Assembly (NCBI RefSeq): GCF_001425445.1
Contig: NZ_LMQU01000010.1
Coordinates: 193,501-257,500, forward strand
Length of the DNA: 64,000 nt
Reading direction: 5' to 3'
Source of the DNA: Devosia sp. Leaf420
Lineage (GTDB): Bacteria; Pseudomonadota; Alphaproteobacteria; Rhizobiales; Devosiaceae
Shown: one piece after another, positions 7,894 to 16,610 of the stretch
Numbering within the stretch: position 1 is the first letter of the stretch
Layout of the letters: every line of letters begins with the position of its first letter
Program-made: the position numbers and the translations under genes
Notes under the pieces: generated by a model
The model's input: only the letters and a program-made list of their open reading frames with translations
What the model was told of the DNA's origin: nothing
The model's database searches: none

Positions 7894-9654
7894 ATGACCC
7901 ACACAGATCTATCCCCCCTGCCCGAGCATGCTGACGACCGGCGGTTCATCGCCAGCCTCGCCCCGCGCCTCCCGCGCATGGCGGCGGTCACGGCAGTCGT
8001 CGTCTTCGGCACTTTTGCCGCTATCCAGTTCATTCCGCAGACCTTTGAGGCCCGGCTCGCCGTCGGCCTGCCTGCCGGATCGAGCATGGACGAGGCCGCG
8101 AGCCAATTGCTCGACCAGCAGCACCTTGCCGAAGTCGTCTCGCGTCTATCCCCGGATATCATCGCCGAAATGCGCCGCAATGGCGGCGGCATCACCGATA
8201 CGACCGCCCTCCTTCGCCAGCGACTTATCCTCACCCCCGACGCCAAGACCGCTGCCCTCAAACTCGCCGCCCTCGCCGGCACCCCGGCCCGCGCCCGCGC
8301 TATCGTCGAAGCGACGGCGGCCAGCTATATGGCCAAAGCCGAACTGCCGCCGGCCCTTGCGCCCGAGCCCAAAATTGCCGAGGCTGCAGAGGCAGTTAAG
8401 CCCGCTCCCGGCGCGGAAAACACCGTCGAAACCCTGCAGCAGCGCCTCAGCCTAGCCTGGGAAGACCGGGTCAAACTTGAAAGCCGCGCCCGCCGCATCG
8501 AGGGCCTGATTGCCGAAGGCAATTACACCATGCTCGCCATGGACGCAGAAAATCTCCCCGGTCTCGGCCGCCAGCTCGACGATCTCGCGCAGCTCGAAAC
8601 CGAGCGCGACAAGCTCGCAATCACCTACCTCCCCAATCATCCGACCATGCGGACCTTGGCCGAGGAAATCGATAGCCTCAATTCCGAGATTTCCAAGGGC
8701 GTCCAACAGCTTGCCGCCCTCGTCACCGCCGATCGCGACGCCGCCCGGCGCCTCGAGGACGGCCTCCGCGATCAACTCGCCGCCGCCGCCAATGTCCCGG
8801 CGATCGATACCAGCGTCACAACCGGCTCCATCACCGGCCCAACCGAACCGCAGGTCACCGCCCTGCCGCGCCCGGTCCGCACCGATCTTGCTCTCGGTCT
8901 CGCCGGCGGCCTCGCCTTCTTTGGCCAGATCGGTCTTTTCGCCCTCTTCCGCCCACGTCCGCTGGTCGAAGAGCAGTTCGAAGACCTTGAATTCATTGAG
9001 CCTCTCGCTGAAGACGCCCCAACCGAGGATTTCGTCGAGGAAGCCGAAGAAGCTGAACCGGTTGAAGAAACCCCACCCGCGGCCCCTCTGCACAATTGGC
9101 TGACTGCCGCTCCGGTCGCAGCAATCCCCGTCTCCGCCAATTGGCTCGGCGAGGCGGAAGCCGAAAAACCATCCCAGCCCGAACCCATCCGCACCGCCGC
9201 CAAACCTGCCCCGCAGCGCCAGGAGCAGCCCATCGATGGCGCCGAGGTCATCGCGCTCACCGGTCGCGCTGGCGAGGCAAGCATTGCCGCTCGCCGGTTG
9301 CTGGCCAAGCTTGACGAGGAAGGCAAACGCGTCTGCGTCGTCGACGCCTCGAGCCGCCGCCGCGGTCGCGTCCCCGGCATTTCCGATCTCTCGTTCGGTC
9401 TCGCCTCGTTTGCCGATATCGTCCATGGCAGCGGGGCCGATGAAGCCGCGCTCGTGCCCTGGGGCCGTCAGCACGACCTCGACGCCCGTGCCCGCCCGGT
9501 CCGCATCCTGATCCAGGCCTTGGCCGAGCTCTACGATGTGGTGATCATCACCCTCGACGCCGACGACACCAAGGTCGCCAGCGCATTGGCCGCAATGGCC
9601 GATACGAGCCTTGATGCAGAGGCCGTTATGCCTAAGCGCCGCCGGGCCGCATAA
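7894..9654 (+). CDS. Wzz/ExoP-like polysaccharide co-polymerase with degenerate BY-kinase domain
   Basis: About 586 residues from the ATG at 7894 (ATG 7882 and TTG 7843 are alternatives). Order: a short cytoplasmic head, a membrane helix near residues 29-47, a periplasmic coiled-coil region (long E/R/L heptads, about 180-300), a second helix near 332-352, a very acidic linker, and a C-terminal domain of about 130 residues resembling the P-loop tyrosine kinase of ExoP/Wzc. In that domain the Walker A position reads A-L-T-G-R-A-G-E-A-S, with no GK(S/T), and the C-terminus has no tyrosine cluster, so phosphorylation is unlikely. By family it sets exopolysaccharide chain length with the upstream priming transferase. 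The stop codon is 3 bp from that of the convergent phaG. Confidence 0.75.
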   Translation: MTHTDLSPLPEHADDRRFIASLAPRLPRMAAVTAVVVFGTFAAIQFIPQTFEARLAVGLPAGSSMDEAASQLLDQQHLAEVVSRLSPDIIAEMRRNGGGITDTTALLRQRLILTPDAKTAALKLAALAGTPARARAIVEATAASYMAKAELPPALAPEPKIAEAAEAVKPAPGAENTVETLQQRLSLAWEDRVKLESRARRIEGLIAEGNYTMLAMDAENLPGLGRQLDDLAQLETERDKLAITYLPNHPTMRTLAEEIDSLNSEISKGVQQLAALVTADRDAARRLEDGLRDQLAAAANVPAIDTSVTTGSITGPTEPQVTALPRPVRTDLALGLAGGLAFFGQIGLFALFRPRPLVEEQFEDLEFIEPLAEDAPTEDFVEEAEEAEPVEETPPAAPLHNWLTAAPVAAIPVSANWLGEAEAEKPSQPEPIRTAAKPAPQRQEQPIDGAEVIALTGRAGEASIAARRLLAKLDEEGKRVCVVDASSRRRGRVPGISDLSFGLASFADIVHGSGADEAALVPWGRQHDLDARARPVRILIQALAELYDVVIITLDADDTKVASALAAMADTSLDAEAVMPKRRRAA

Positions 9655-9657
9655 AAA

Positions 9658-10032
9658 TCAGACTACGGGGCCAGGATTGTCCGGCTCTTGCTTTGCCGGC
9701 CGGCGCGGCACGCCATCATTGCCCTCGACGCGATCGCGGAACAAAGTCGCGCGGGCAAGAAGCATCAGTGTGACCGGCGTCGTCAGCGTCACGAAGAAAA
9801 AAATCACCAGCTCGTGCAGCACCAGCCGCTCGCGCGTGATGGTGAAATAGATCGCCGAGGCCAAAAGGATCAGCCCGCCGCCCATGCTCGTCCCCATGGT
9901 CGGGCTATGGATGCGGAGGTAAAAGCTCTTGAGCCGCACCAACCCAAAGCAACCGGCCATGGTCAGAAGCGCGCCAAGCACCACCATGGTGGACACCAAG
10001 ATCGAGAGCCAGAGCGGCAGATCGTCGATCAT
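9658..10032 (-). CDS. phaG: Mrp/Pha antiporter subunit G
   Basis: 124 residues with three helices: L-V-S-T-M-V-V-L-G-A-L-L-T-M-A-G..., L-R-I-H-S-P-T-M-G-T-S-M-G-G-G..., and L-V-I-F-F-F-V-T-L-T-T-P-V-T-L-M. The H-x-P-T-x-G-T segment and the T-x-P-V-T stretch are the MnhG/PhaG signature. The charged tail is longer than usual. It is the last gene of the operon and overlaps phaF by 4 bp (ATGA). It is a small membrane subunit of a multisubunit cation/proton antiporter. Confidence 0.9.
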   Translation of the reverse strand: MIDDLPLWLSILVSTMVVLGALLTMAGCFGLVRLKSFYLRIHSPTMGTSMGGGLILLASAIYFTITRERLVLHELVIFFFVTLTTPVTLMLLARATLFRDRVEGNDGVPRRPAKQEPDNPGPVV

Positions 10033-10310
10033 TCGATCACCTCGCCGCGCATCAGGAATTTGGCCAGCGCCACCGTGCCGACAAAGCCCAAAAGGCCGAT
10101 CAGCATGGCGAGTTCGAAATAGATCTGCGAATTGTTGCGGATCCCAAGGGTGATGAGCAGCAAGAGCGCTACGACATAAAGCGCATCGAGCGCCAGGATC
10201 CGGTCCTGCGCGCGCGGCCCGATGACCATGCGATAAACCGTGGCCAACATGCCGATGCCGAGCAGCACCTGCGCAACGAAAAGGCTCCAGCCTAAAATGG
10301 TGACGCTCAT
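10029..10310 (-). CDS. phaF: Mrp/Pha antiporter subunit F
   Basis: 93 residues from the ATG at 10310; the longer open frame upstream is overlap with phaE. Three helices, with the family motif V-I-G-P-R-A-Q-D-R-I-L-A-L-D between helices one and two. This matches MnhF/PhaF in length and motif. Its start overlaps the phaE stop by 4 bp and its stop overlaps the phaG start by 4 bp, which indicates translational coupling. Confidence 0.9.
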   Translation of the reverse strand: MSVTILGWSLFVAQVLLGIGMLATVYRMVIGPRAQDRILALDALYVVALLLLITLGIRNNSQIYFELAMLIGLLGFVGTVALAKFLMRGEVIE

Positions 10311-10792
10311 GGGAAAATCTCCAGGAGTAGAACCTCGTAGCGTTGCTTCACCATCTTCACCCATTCGTCGGCATCGACGAGATCGAAGACATGGATCAGA
10401 ACCGTGCTGCGCGCGCGGTCATATTCGAGCCAGGCGCTGCCCGGCGTCGCGGTCAGCAATACGGCGAGAATGGCGAGCCCCGTCTCGTTCTTGAGTTCGA
10501 GCTGCATCTCGATGAAACCCGCCTTGGGCGCAGGCCGCAGATGGAACAGCACCATCATGACGGCAAGGTTGGAGCGGATGATGTCGAGCCCAGCGACGGC
10601 GAGAAGCTGAATGAATTTGTGCGCCTTGCCGATCTCAACGCGTTCGGGCAGCACGGCGCTGGCGGCAAGCGACACGCCGATGGCAATGGCGCTACCGAGG
10701 AGCAAATGCCCGAGGCCCGCCGATTGCTGCAGGATCAACCAGAGCGCGAGGATGATCGCGGCCAGCAAGGGGTGCGGCAGGAGGCGCTTCAT
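10307..10792 (-). CDS. phaE: Mrp/Pha antiporter subunit E
   Basis: 161 residues from the ATG at 10792; about 90 codons of open frame upstream are a shadow of phaD. Two or three N-terminal helices are followed by a soluble domain with L-T-A-T-P-G-S-A-W-L-E-Y-D, the MnhE signature (T-x-T-P-G-T/S). Overlaps of 4 bp join it to phaD and phaF. MnhE/PhaE is needed for antiporter assembly and activity in studied Mrp systems. Confidence 0.9.
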   Translation of the reverse strand: MKRLLPHPLLAAIILALWLILQQSAGLGHLLLGSAIAIGVSLAASAVLPERVEIGKAHKFIQLLAVAGLDIIRSNLAVMMVLFHLRPAPKAGFIEMQLELKNETGLAILAVLLTATPGSAWLEYDRARSTVLIHVFDLVDADEWVKMVKQRYEVLLLEIFP

Positions 10793-12387
10793 GATGCAGC
10801 CTCCGCAGGCAAGACAGTCTCGATATAGCCGAGCGGGGCATGGATGAAGGCGGCCGTATCGGCAAAATAGGCCATGGCGGGACCGGCCGCCACCGCCATC
10901 AGGACGCAGAGCGCGAGAAGCGCCACGATCGGCCCGATCTCGAGTATTCCCAGGCGCATCGTGTTGTCTTCGGGCAAGGAGGTCCAGAAGATGTTGATGC
11001 CGTTTCGAACCATCGAGATCAGCACGAAAAGCCCGGAAACGATGAAGGCGCCAGTGAGCCACCAGGTCGCCGCCGTCGGTCCGTTTTCCGCGTTGAGCGC
11101 TGCCGAGATCATCGCGAATTTAGCGATAAAGCCCGAAAGCGGCGGCAGCCCCGCCATGACCAGAGCCGCAACCGCAAAGCACCAGGACAGAATGGTTGCC
11201 GCCGCCGGAATGGTGCGGCTGACCTCCTGGTCTTCGTCGATCGCTTCTTCCTCATCACCATAGAGTTCGAGCGACACGGCCAAAACCTGCGCTTCGGCCG
11301 GCAAGACCTGGTCGATGACATCCTTGAGCAGAAACAGCGCCCCCGCGGCAAAGGTCGCAACGACGAGATAGTAGAGCGCGCCGGTCGTCACCCCCGGCGA
11401 ATTATAGGCCACTGCCAGCAGCAGTGTGCCCGCCGAAACGAGGATCAGATAGCTCGCGAGCCGGTCGAGTGCCTTGCACGACAGCGCCCCGATACTGCCA
11501 TAGGCAACGGTCGCGATGCCGATGACGAAGAGCACGTTCTGCCCAAAAGCGACTTCGGCGCCCGAGCCATTGGCAAAGACCAGCGTCCAGAGCCTGAGGA
11601 TGGCGTAAAAGCCCACCTTGGTCATCACCGCAAAGAGCGCGGCAACCGGCGGTGCGGCGGCCGAATAGGTGTTCGGCAGCCAAAAGTGCAGCGGCCAGGC
11701 GCCGGCCTTGATGAGAAACGCAACGCCCAGAACGCCCGCGCCCGCCTCGAACAGGCCCCGATCCTCGGGACGGATTAGCGGTACGGCGCGCGCAATATCG
11801 GCCATGTTGAGCGTGCCGGTCGTGCCATAGATCAGCGCCACGCCGATGAGGAAAAGGAACGAGGCGACGAGATTGATGACGATATAGTGCATCGCCGCGC
11901 GCACGCGATTGCGGCCGCCCCCATGGAGCGCAAGCCCATAGGAAGCGGCGAGCAGCAGCTCGAAAAAGACGAAAAGATTAAAGAGGTCGCCGGTCAGGAA
12001 TGCGCCGTTAAGCCCCATCACCAGCGCATGAAAGAGCGGGAAGAAATTGGGCCCGCGGCTATGCCAGCGTGCCGATGCATAGGCGAGCGCGGCAAGCGAG
12101 AGGATGGATGTCGTCAGCACCATCATGGCAGCGAGGCGATCGGCAACGAGCACGATGCCGAAAGGAACAGGCCAATTGCCAAGCGGATAGACCGCGGCCG
12201 CCGACGTCCCCGATTGCGTCAGCACCACCAGCAGCAGCGCCGACACGATCACCAGCAAGAAGCCGAAACCAAGATTGAGCCCGATCATCCGCCTGTTGCT
12301 GCGATGATCGCCCATGAAGAGATTGGCGATAGCCGCCGCCATGGGAATGAGGATGGGCAGGATGGCGATATGGTTCATGCCGGTCAT
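10789..12387 (-). CDS. phaD: Mrp/Pha antiporter subunit D (NuoM/N-like)
   Basis: 532 residues and about 14 membrane helices, homologous to the proton-pumping subunits of complex I. The conserved core includes F-F-E-L-L-L-A-A-S-Y-G-L with the key glutamate of helix 5, and L-I-K-A-G-A-W-P-L-H-F-W-L-P with the helix-7 lysine. An acidic insert (E-E-E-A-I-D-E-D-Q-E-V) sits in a cytoplasmic loop. An ATG three codons in is equally possible as start. It is 2 bp from the phaC stop and overlaps phaE by 4 bp. Confidence 0.9.
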   Translation of the reverse strand: MTGMNHIAILPILIPMAAAIANLFMGDHRSNRRMIGLNLGFGFLLVIVSALLLVVLTQSGTSAAAVYPLGNWPVPFGIVLVADRLAAMMVLTTSILSLAALAYASARWHSRGPNFFPLFHALVMGLNGAFLTGDLFNLFVFFELLLAASYGLALHGGGRNRVRAAMHYIVINLVASFLFLIGVALIYGTTGTLNMADIARAVPLIRPEDRGLFEAGAGVLGVAFLIKAGAWPLHFWLPNTYSAAAPPVAALFAVMTKVGFYAILRLWTLVFANGSGAEVAFGQNVLFVIGIATVAYGSIGALSCKALDRLASYLILVSAGTLLLAVAYNSPGVTTGALYYLVVATFAAGALFLLKDVIDQVLPAEAQVLAVSLELYGDEEEAIDEDQEVSRTIPAAATILSWCFAVAALVMAGLPPLSGFIAKFAMISAALNAENGPTAATWWLTGAFIVSGLFVLISMVRNGINIFWTSLPEDNTMRLGILEIGPIVALLALCVLMAVAAGPAMAYFADTAAFIHAPLGYIETVLPAEAAS

Positions 12388-12389
12388 GC

Positions 12390-12725
12390 TCAGTCCCCCC
12401 GTCCATCGACATGGTCGGACCCGGAAAGCCCGCGCGAGGCGAGAAGCACGACGAGGAACAAAGCCGTCATGGCAAAGCCGATGACGATGGCGGTCAGCAC
12501 CAGCGCCTGCGGCACCGGGTCGGTATAGTCGGCAATATTGGCGTCAGCTCCGGACAGAATGGGCGCAGCATCCGTCCGCAACCGGCCCATGGCGAGGATG
12601 AAGAGATTGACGGCATAGGAGACGAGCGAGAGCCCGATGATCACCTGGAACGTGCGCGGGCGCAGGATCAGGTAGACGCCGGAAGCCGAGAGAACGCCGA
12701 TGGCGATGGCGAGGGTCAGTTCCAT
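12390..12725 (-). CDS. phaC: Mrp/Pha antiporter subunit C (NuoK-like)
   Basis: 111 residues, three helices. It carries G-V-Y-L-I-L-R-P-R-T-F-Q-V-I-I-G-L-S and the segment D-P-V-P-Q-A-L-V-L-T-A-I-V-I, both diagnostic of MnhC/NuoK. It overlaps the end of phaAB by 10 bp and ends 2 bp before phaD. Confidence 0.9.
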   Translation of the reverse strand: MELTLAIAIGVLSASGVYLILRPRTFQVIIGLSLVSYAVNLFILAMGRLRTDAAPILSGADANIADYTDPVPQALVLTAIVIGFAMTALFLVVLLASRGLSGSDHVDGRGD

Positions 12726-15595
12726 TTGTCGAGCCCCACACGCTGCTTGGGCTTGCTTGAGCCTGCGGCCTTCGGCCGGCGGATGGACTGGTGCGCAAGG
12801 GCGATGAGCATGAGCACAGCCGCGCCGACCACGAGCGCAAAGACGCCGAGATCAAACAGCAGCGCCGTCGCCATCGGCACTTTCCCGATCAGTGGCAGAT
12901 CGGCATAGGCAAAGGCCGAGGTGAGGAACGGATGCCCGAGCACCATGGCTCCAAGCCCGGTCAGGAGCGCAAGCAACAGGCCCCAGCCGATCCAGAGCAC
13001 CGGCAGGATGCGCAGCCGTTCTTCGACCCACCGCGTACCCCCCGCCATATATTGGAGGATGAAGGCCAGCGACATGATGATGCCGGCAATGAAGCCACCA
13101 CCGGGCAGATCATGGCCGCGAAGGAACATGAAAAGCGCGATGACGATCACGACGGGGAACATCCAGTTCATGATCAGCGAGGGGATGCGCAGGAAATCGT
13201 CGGCCACGTGCTGGCTTGCCCCAGGCGCATAATCATCGAGCATGCGCTGCTGTTCTGGCCGCTCGGCACTGTCCGAGGCCGGGCGGAAACGACGGAGGAG
13301 ACCAAAGACGGTCAACGCTACGACGCCCAGCACGGTGATTTCTCCCATGGTGTCAAAGCCGCGGAAATCGACCAGCATGACATTGACGACATTAGTGCCG
13401 CCGCCTTCCTTATAGGCATTGGCGAGGAAGAAGTCCGAAATGCCCTCGGGCGCAGCGCGGGTCATGATGGCGTAACTCGCTACCGCCGTGCCAAGCCCGA
13501 CAAGGGCGGCAAGGCCAACGTCGCGATAGCGGCGGAATCGCGCGGCGATCGGCGTCGCCTCGGCAAAGGGACTGCGCTTGGGGAGCCAACGAAGGCCGAG
13601 AAGGATCAGGACAGTCGTTGCGATTTCAGCGAGAAGCTGTGTCAGCGCCAGGTCCGGCGCCGAGAACCAGGCAAAGGTCAAACAGGTCGCGAGCCCCGCC
13701 CCACCCATCAGGATCATGGACGCCAGCCGGTGGAATTTCGCCTGCTGCGCGGCAGCGAGCGCACTGATGCCACCGACCAGCCAGACGAGACCGAGCACCG
13801 GATCGAAATTGCTCGGCAGCGGCAGATTGCCAAGGCGGGTCCAGCCTGCGCCGACACCTGCCGCGAGCGCCAGAAAGACCACGGTGAAAATCTGCGGCTT
13901 CAAACGCTGCGTGCCAAAAGCGCCGACCACATGGCGCGCCCAGCGATTGGTGGCCGTCACCAGCAACCGCTCGAACACGCGCTGTCCGCGCAGGCCACGG
14001 GTCAGCGGCACGCCATCGATGTTCCGGAGGCGCCGGTAATAGGGCACATAGATGACGACCCCACCGACAAGCGCAATGATGCTCATGATCAGCGGCAGGT
14101 TGAACCCGTGCCAGACCGACAGGCTGTAATAGGGCGTTTCCCCGCCCAGAACGGAATGCACCGCCGCAGCCAGAAACGGTCCGATGGTGATGCCAGGAAT
14201 AATCCCGACGGCAAGGCAGAGAAGGACCAGAATTTCGATCGGACGGCGCATTAGTGCCGGAGGTTCATGCGGCACGACGTCGAGCTCTGTCGGCGGCGGT
14301 CCGAAGAACACGCCATGCACGAACTTGATCGAATAGGCGACGCTGAGCATGCCGGCAAGCGTGGCGCCGATCGGCAGCGAGAGATTGACGAAGATATTGG
14401 GGTCGAACTCGGCCGTCTCGGTGAAGAACATTTCCTTTGAGAGGAAACCGTTCAGCAGCGGCACACCGGCCATAGCGCCACTTGCGATGATCGCCAGCGT
14501 CGCAGTGAACGGCATATATTTTCGAAGGCCACTGAGCTTGGTCACATCGCGCGTGCCGGTCTCGTGGTCGATAATGCCCACGGCCATGAACAGCGAAGCC
14601 TTGAAAGTCGCGTGATTGGCAATGTGGAAGATGGCAGCGACGGCCGCGAGCGGCGTACCCATGCCGAGGAGCGTCGTGATCAGCCCCAGATGGGAAATGG
14701 TCGAATAGGCGAGGAGCCCCTTGAGGTCGCGCTGGAACAGCGCGGTATAGGCCCCGAAGAGCAGCGTCGCGAGCCCCGTATAGGTGACGATCCAGAACCA
14801 GAGCTGGTGATCATGCATCACTGGCCAGAAGCGCGTGAGGATAAAGACGCCCGCCTTCACCATCGTGGCCGAATGGAGATAGGCCGAAACCGGCGTCGGC
14901 GCCGTCATGGCGTTTGGCAGCCAGAACTGGAACGGAAACTGCGCGCTCTTGGTGAAGGCTCCAAGGAGGAACAGCACCAGCAGCACCGGATAAAGCGGGC
15001 TCTCGACGATCATCGAGCCCGAGGCCAGCACATCGTCGAGATCGTAGCTGCCGACGATATGCCCGATCAGCATCATGGCGACGAAAAGCGCGAGCCCGCC
15101 CGTGCCGGTGATGATCAGGGCCATGCGCGCGCCATCACGCGCTTCGCCGCGGTGATACCAGTAGCCGATAAGGAGGAACGAGACGAGGCTCGTCAGCTCC
15201 CAGAAGATCGCGAGCTGGATGATGTTGCCGGAGAGAACCAGCCCCAACATCGCCCCCATAAAGGCCAGCAGCAGCGAGTAAAACCGCGCGATCGGATCCT
15301 TGGGCGACATATAATAGCGCGCATAAAGCACGACCATCAGCCCGATGCCGGTGATCAGCACCGTAAAGAGCCAGGCGAGGCCATCCATGCGCAGGGTGAT
15401 GTCGAGCCCGAACTGTGGAATCCACTCGGTGCGCGTGACCAGCGCCTGCCCATCCGCCACTTGCGGAAAGAGCAGAAGAGTAAGGATCGTGAGAATGGCG
15501 GCAACCGCTGCGGTGATCCAGACGGCGCCCCTGTTTCGTCTGCCCGGAAGGGCAAGAACGAGCACACTTGCCAGAAATGGCAGAATGCAAAGCAA
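12716..15595 (-). CDS. phaAB: Mrp/Pha antiporter fused subunits A and B
   Basis: 959 residues from a TTG at 15595. Its N-terminal 500 residues are NuoL-like, with F-W-E-L-T-S-L-V-S-F-L-L-I-G and T-K-S-A-Q-F-P-F-Q-F-W-L-P-N-A-M. An MrpA C-terminal domain follows, and the last 170 residues are an MnhB domain (G-G-G-F-I-A-G-I-I). Fusion of A and B is the form in rhizobial Pha systems, giving a six-gene operon A/B-C-D-E-F-G. No ATG is available near the start. The best ribosome site (A-A-A-G-G-A) sits about 9 bp before an in-frame CTG at 15628, so the true start may be CTG. The complex exchanges protons for Na+ or K+, in alkaline and salt tolerance. Confidence 0.9.
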   Translation of the reverse strand: MLCILPFLASVLVLALPGRRNRGAVWITAAVAAILTILTLLLFPQVADGQALVTRTEWIPQFGLDITLRMDGLAWLFTVLITGIGLMVVLYARYYMSPKDPIARFYSLLLAFMGAMLGLVLSGNIIQLAIFWELTSLVSFLLIGYWYHRGEARDGARMALIITGTGGLALFVAMMLIGHIVGSYDLDDVLASGSMIVESPLYPVLLVLFLLGAFTKSAQFPFQFWLPNAMTAPTPVSAYLHSATMVKAGVFILTRFWPVMHDHQLWFWIVTYTGLATLLFGAYTALFQRDLKGLLAYSTISHLGLITTLLGMGTPLAAVAAIFHIANHATFKASLFMAVGIIDHETGTRDVTKLSGLRKYMPFTATLAIIASGAMAGVPLLNGFLSKEMFFTETAEFDPNIFVNLSLPIGATLAGMLSVAYSIKFVHGVFFGPPPTELDVVPHEPPALMRRPIEILVLLCLAVGIIPGITIGPFLAAAVHSVLGGETPYYSLSVWHGFNLPLIMSIIALVGGVVIYVPYYRRLRNIDGVPLTRGLRGQRVFERLLVTATNRWARHVVGAFGTQRLKPQIFTVVFLALAAGVGAGWTRLGNLPLPSNFDPVLGLVWLVGGISALAAAQQAKFHRLASMILMGGAGLATCLTFAWFSAPDLALTQLLAEIATTVLILLGLRWLPKRSPFAEATPIAARFRRYRDVGLAALVGLGTAVASYAIMTRAAPEGISDFFLANAYKEGGGTNVVNVMLVDFRGFDTMGEITVLGVVALTVFGLLRRFRPASDSAERPEQQRMLDDYAPGASQHVADDFLRIPSLIMNWMFPVVIVIALFMFLRGHDLPGGGFIAGIIMSLAFILQYMAGGTRWVEERLRILPVLWIGWGLLLALLTGLGAMVLGHPFLTSAFAYADLPLIGKVPMATALLFDLGVFALVVGAAVLMLIALAHQSIRRPKAAGSSKPKQRVGLDKWN

Positions 15596-15884
15596 GGGAA
15601 GGGCGAAGTCAGTGGGGATGGCAGGCAGGGGTGTCAGTCCTTTGGCTTCGAATCTCTACTCAAGGTATAGGGATGCATATCCGGCGTGAGAAGCTTAAAT
15701 TGGGGTGAACTTGCGCGCCATTGTCTGACGCAGTCGTTTCACGGCTCAGAACTGCCACGGCCAGGACTATACTATCCCAATATAAGCCATGGAATTCAGG
15801 GCTTACGCGCTCGATTCCACCCGGAAACCGATGCTCGGGGGGACGACGATTTGTCGCCATCCCAAAAACCCTCGGGGATAACCC

Positions 15885-16379
15885 TTAGCGGTTCTCGATC
15901 AAGACCAAATCCTGAGCGGCAAGGCTCGTGACGCTTTGCGCGCCAACCGTCATCACCCCAACGAGACCAAACAAGGTGACGACGGCAGCAACGACACCGG
16001 TGCGCACGCGCATGATCTGGCCATGCAGCAAGGGCAGCGTCGAGAGGACGAGAACGAGGATGACCGTCGGCGCGATCAATTGCTCTGCCTCGGCCCACCC
16101 GCTCAGACCCAGATCCCAGAGTGCCCATGCAAGTGTCATCAGATAAGTGACGAGATAAGACCAGAAGGCAAGGCTATCGCGCTTGAAGAGCAGAGAGCCC
16201 GTGATGATCAGCCCGACGCCCGCAGGCAGATAATACCACGAGAGCCCCGAAACGAAGAGCCAGGCGCCACTTGCCGCAACCGGCAGGCCGATGAGAACGA
16301 GAACGACGCCCAGCGCCATCGGCCACCAGCCGCCGCGCTTTTTTCTCGACGCGTCCACGCGTTGATGCGTTCCCATCAT
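15885..16379 (-). CDS. Stand-alone membrane domain resembling the anchor of quinoprotein glucose dehydrogenase
   Basis: 164 residues from the ATG at 16379, which has GGAG 6 bp upstream; the frame extends to 16454 without a better site. Four or five helices, with W-L-F-V-S-G-L-S-W-Y-Y-L-P-A-G-V-G-L and L-A-W-A-L-W-D-L-G-L, as in the N-terminal membrane anchor of PQQ-dependent membrane glucose dehydrogenases. The catalytic beta-propeller is absent: the frame closes with TAA at 15885 and the 250 bp beyond, up to the pha operon, do not encode one. It may be a separate small family or a remnant. A role in quinone binding would be a guess. Confidence 0.6.
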   Translation of the reverse strand: MMGTHQRVDASRKKRGGWWPMALGVVLVLIGLPVAASGAWLFVSGLSWYYLPAGVGLIITGSLLFKRDSLAFWSYLVTYLMTLAWALWDLGLSGWAEAEQLIAPTVILVLVLSTLPLLHGQIMRVRTGVVAAVVTLFGLVGVMTVGAQSVTSLAAQDLVLIENR

Positions 16380-16610
16380 TCGGTCTCCATACTTAACGAG
16401 GGCCGAACGTCTCAATGCCGCCACAGTTCCGCCATGCTTGGAATTTTTGCGCAAGCGCGATTAACTATCCCCCATTAGCCCAGGTTACAGAGGTCAAAAC
16501 TGACGCAATAACCCGCCCTTGCCCCCGCTACAGCATGGTTAACGCATTTAGCCTAAATTAATGGGGCCGCAGTAAAAGGAAGTACTCTACCTTCCCCTTG
16601 GAACTGCGAC

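Noticed and set aside
12791..14254. A 487-codon open frame on the plus strand, opposite the Mrp A/B gene
   Set aside because: It is antisense to a well-identified conserved gene, is very rich in R, H, E and D, and has no ribosome site; it is a by-product of high-GC codon use.
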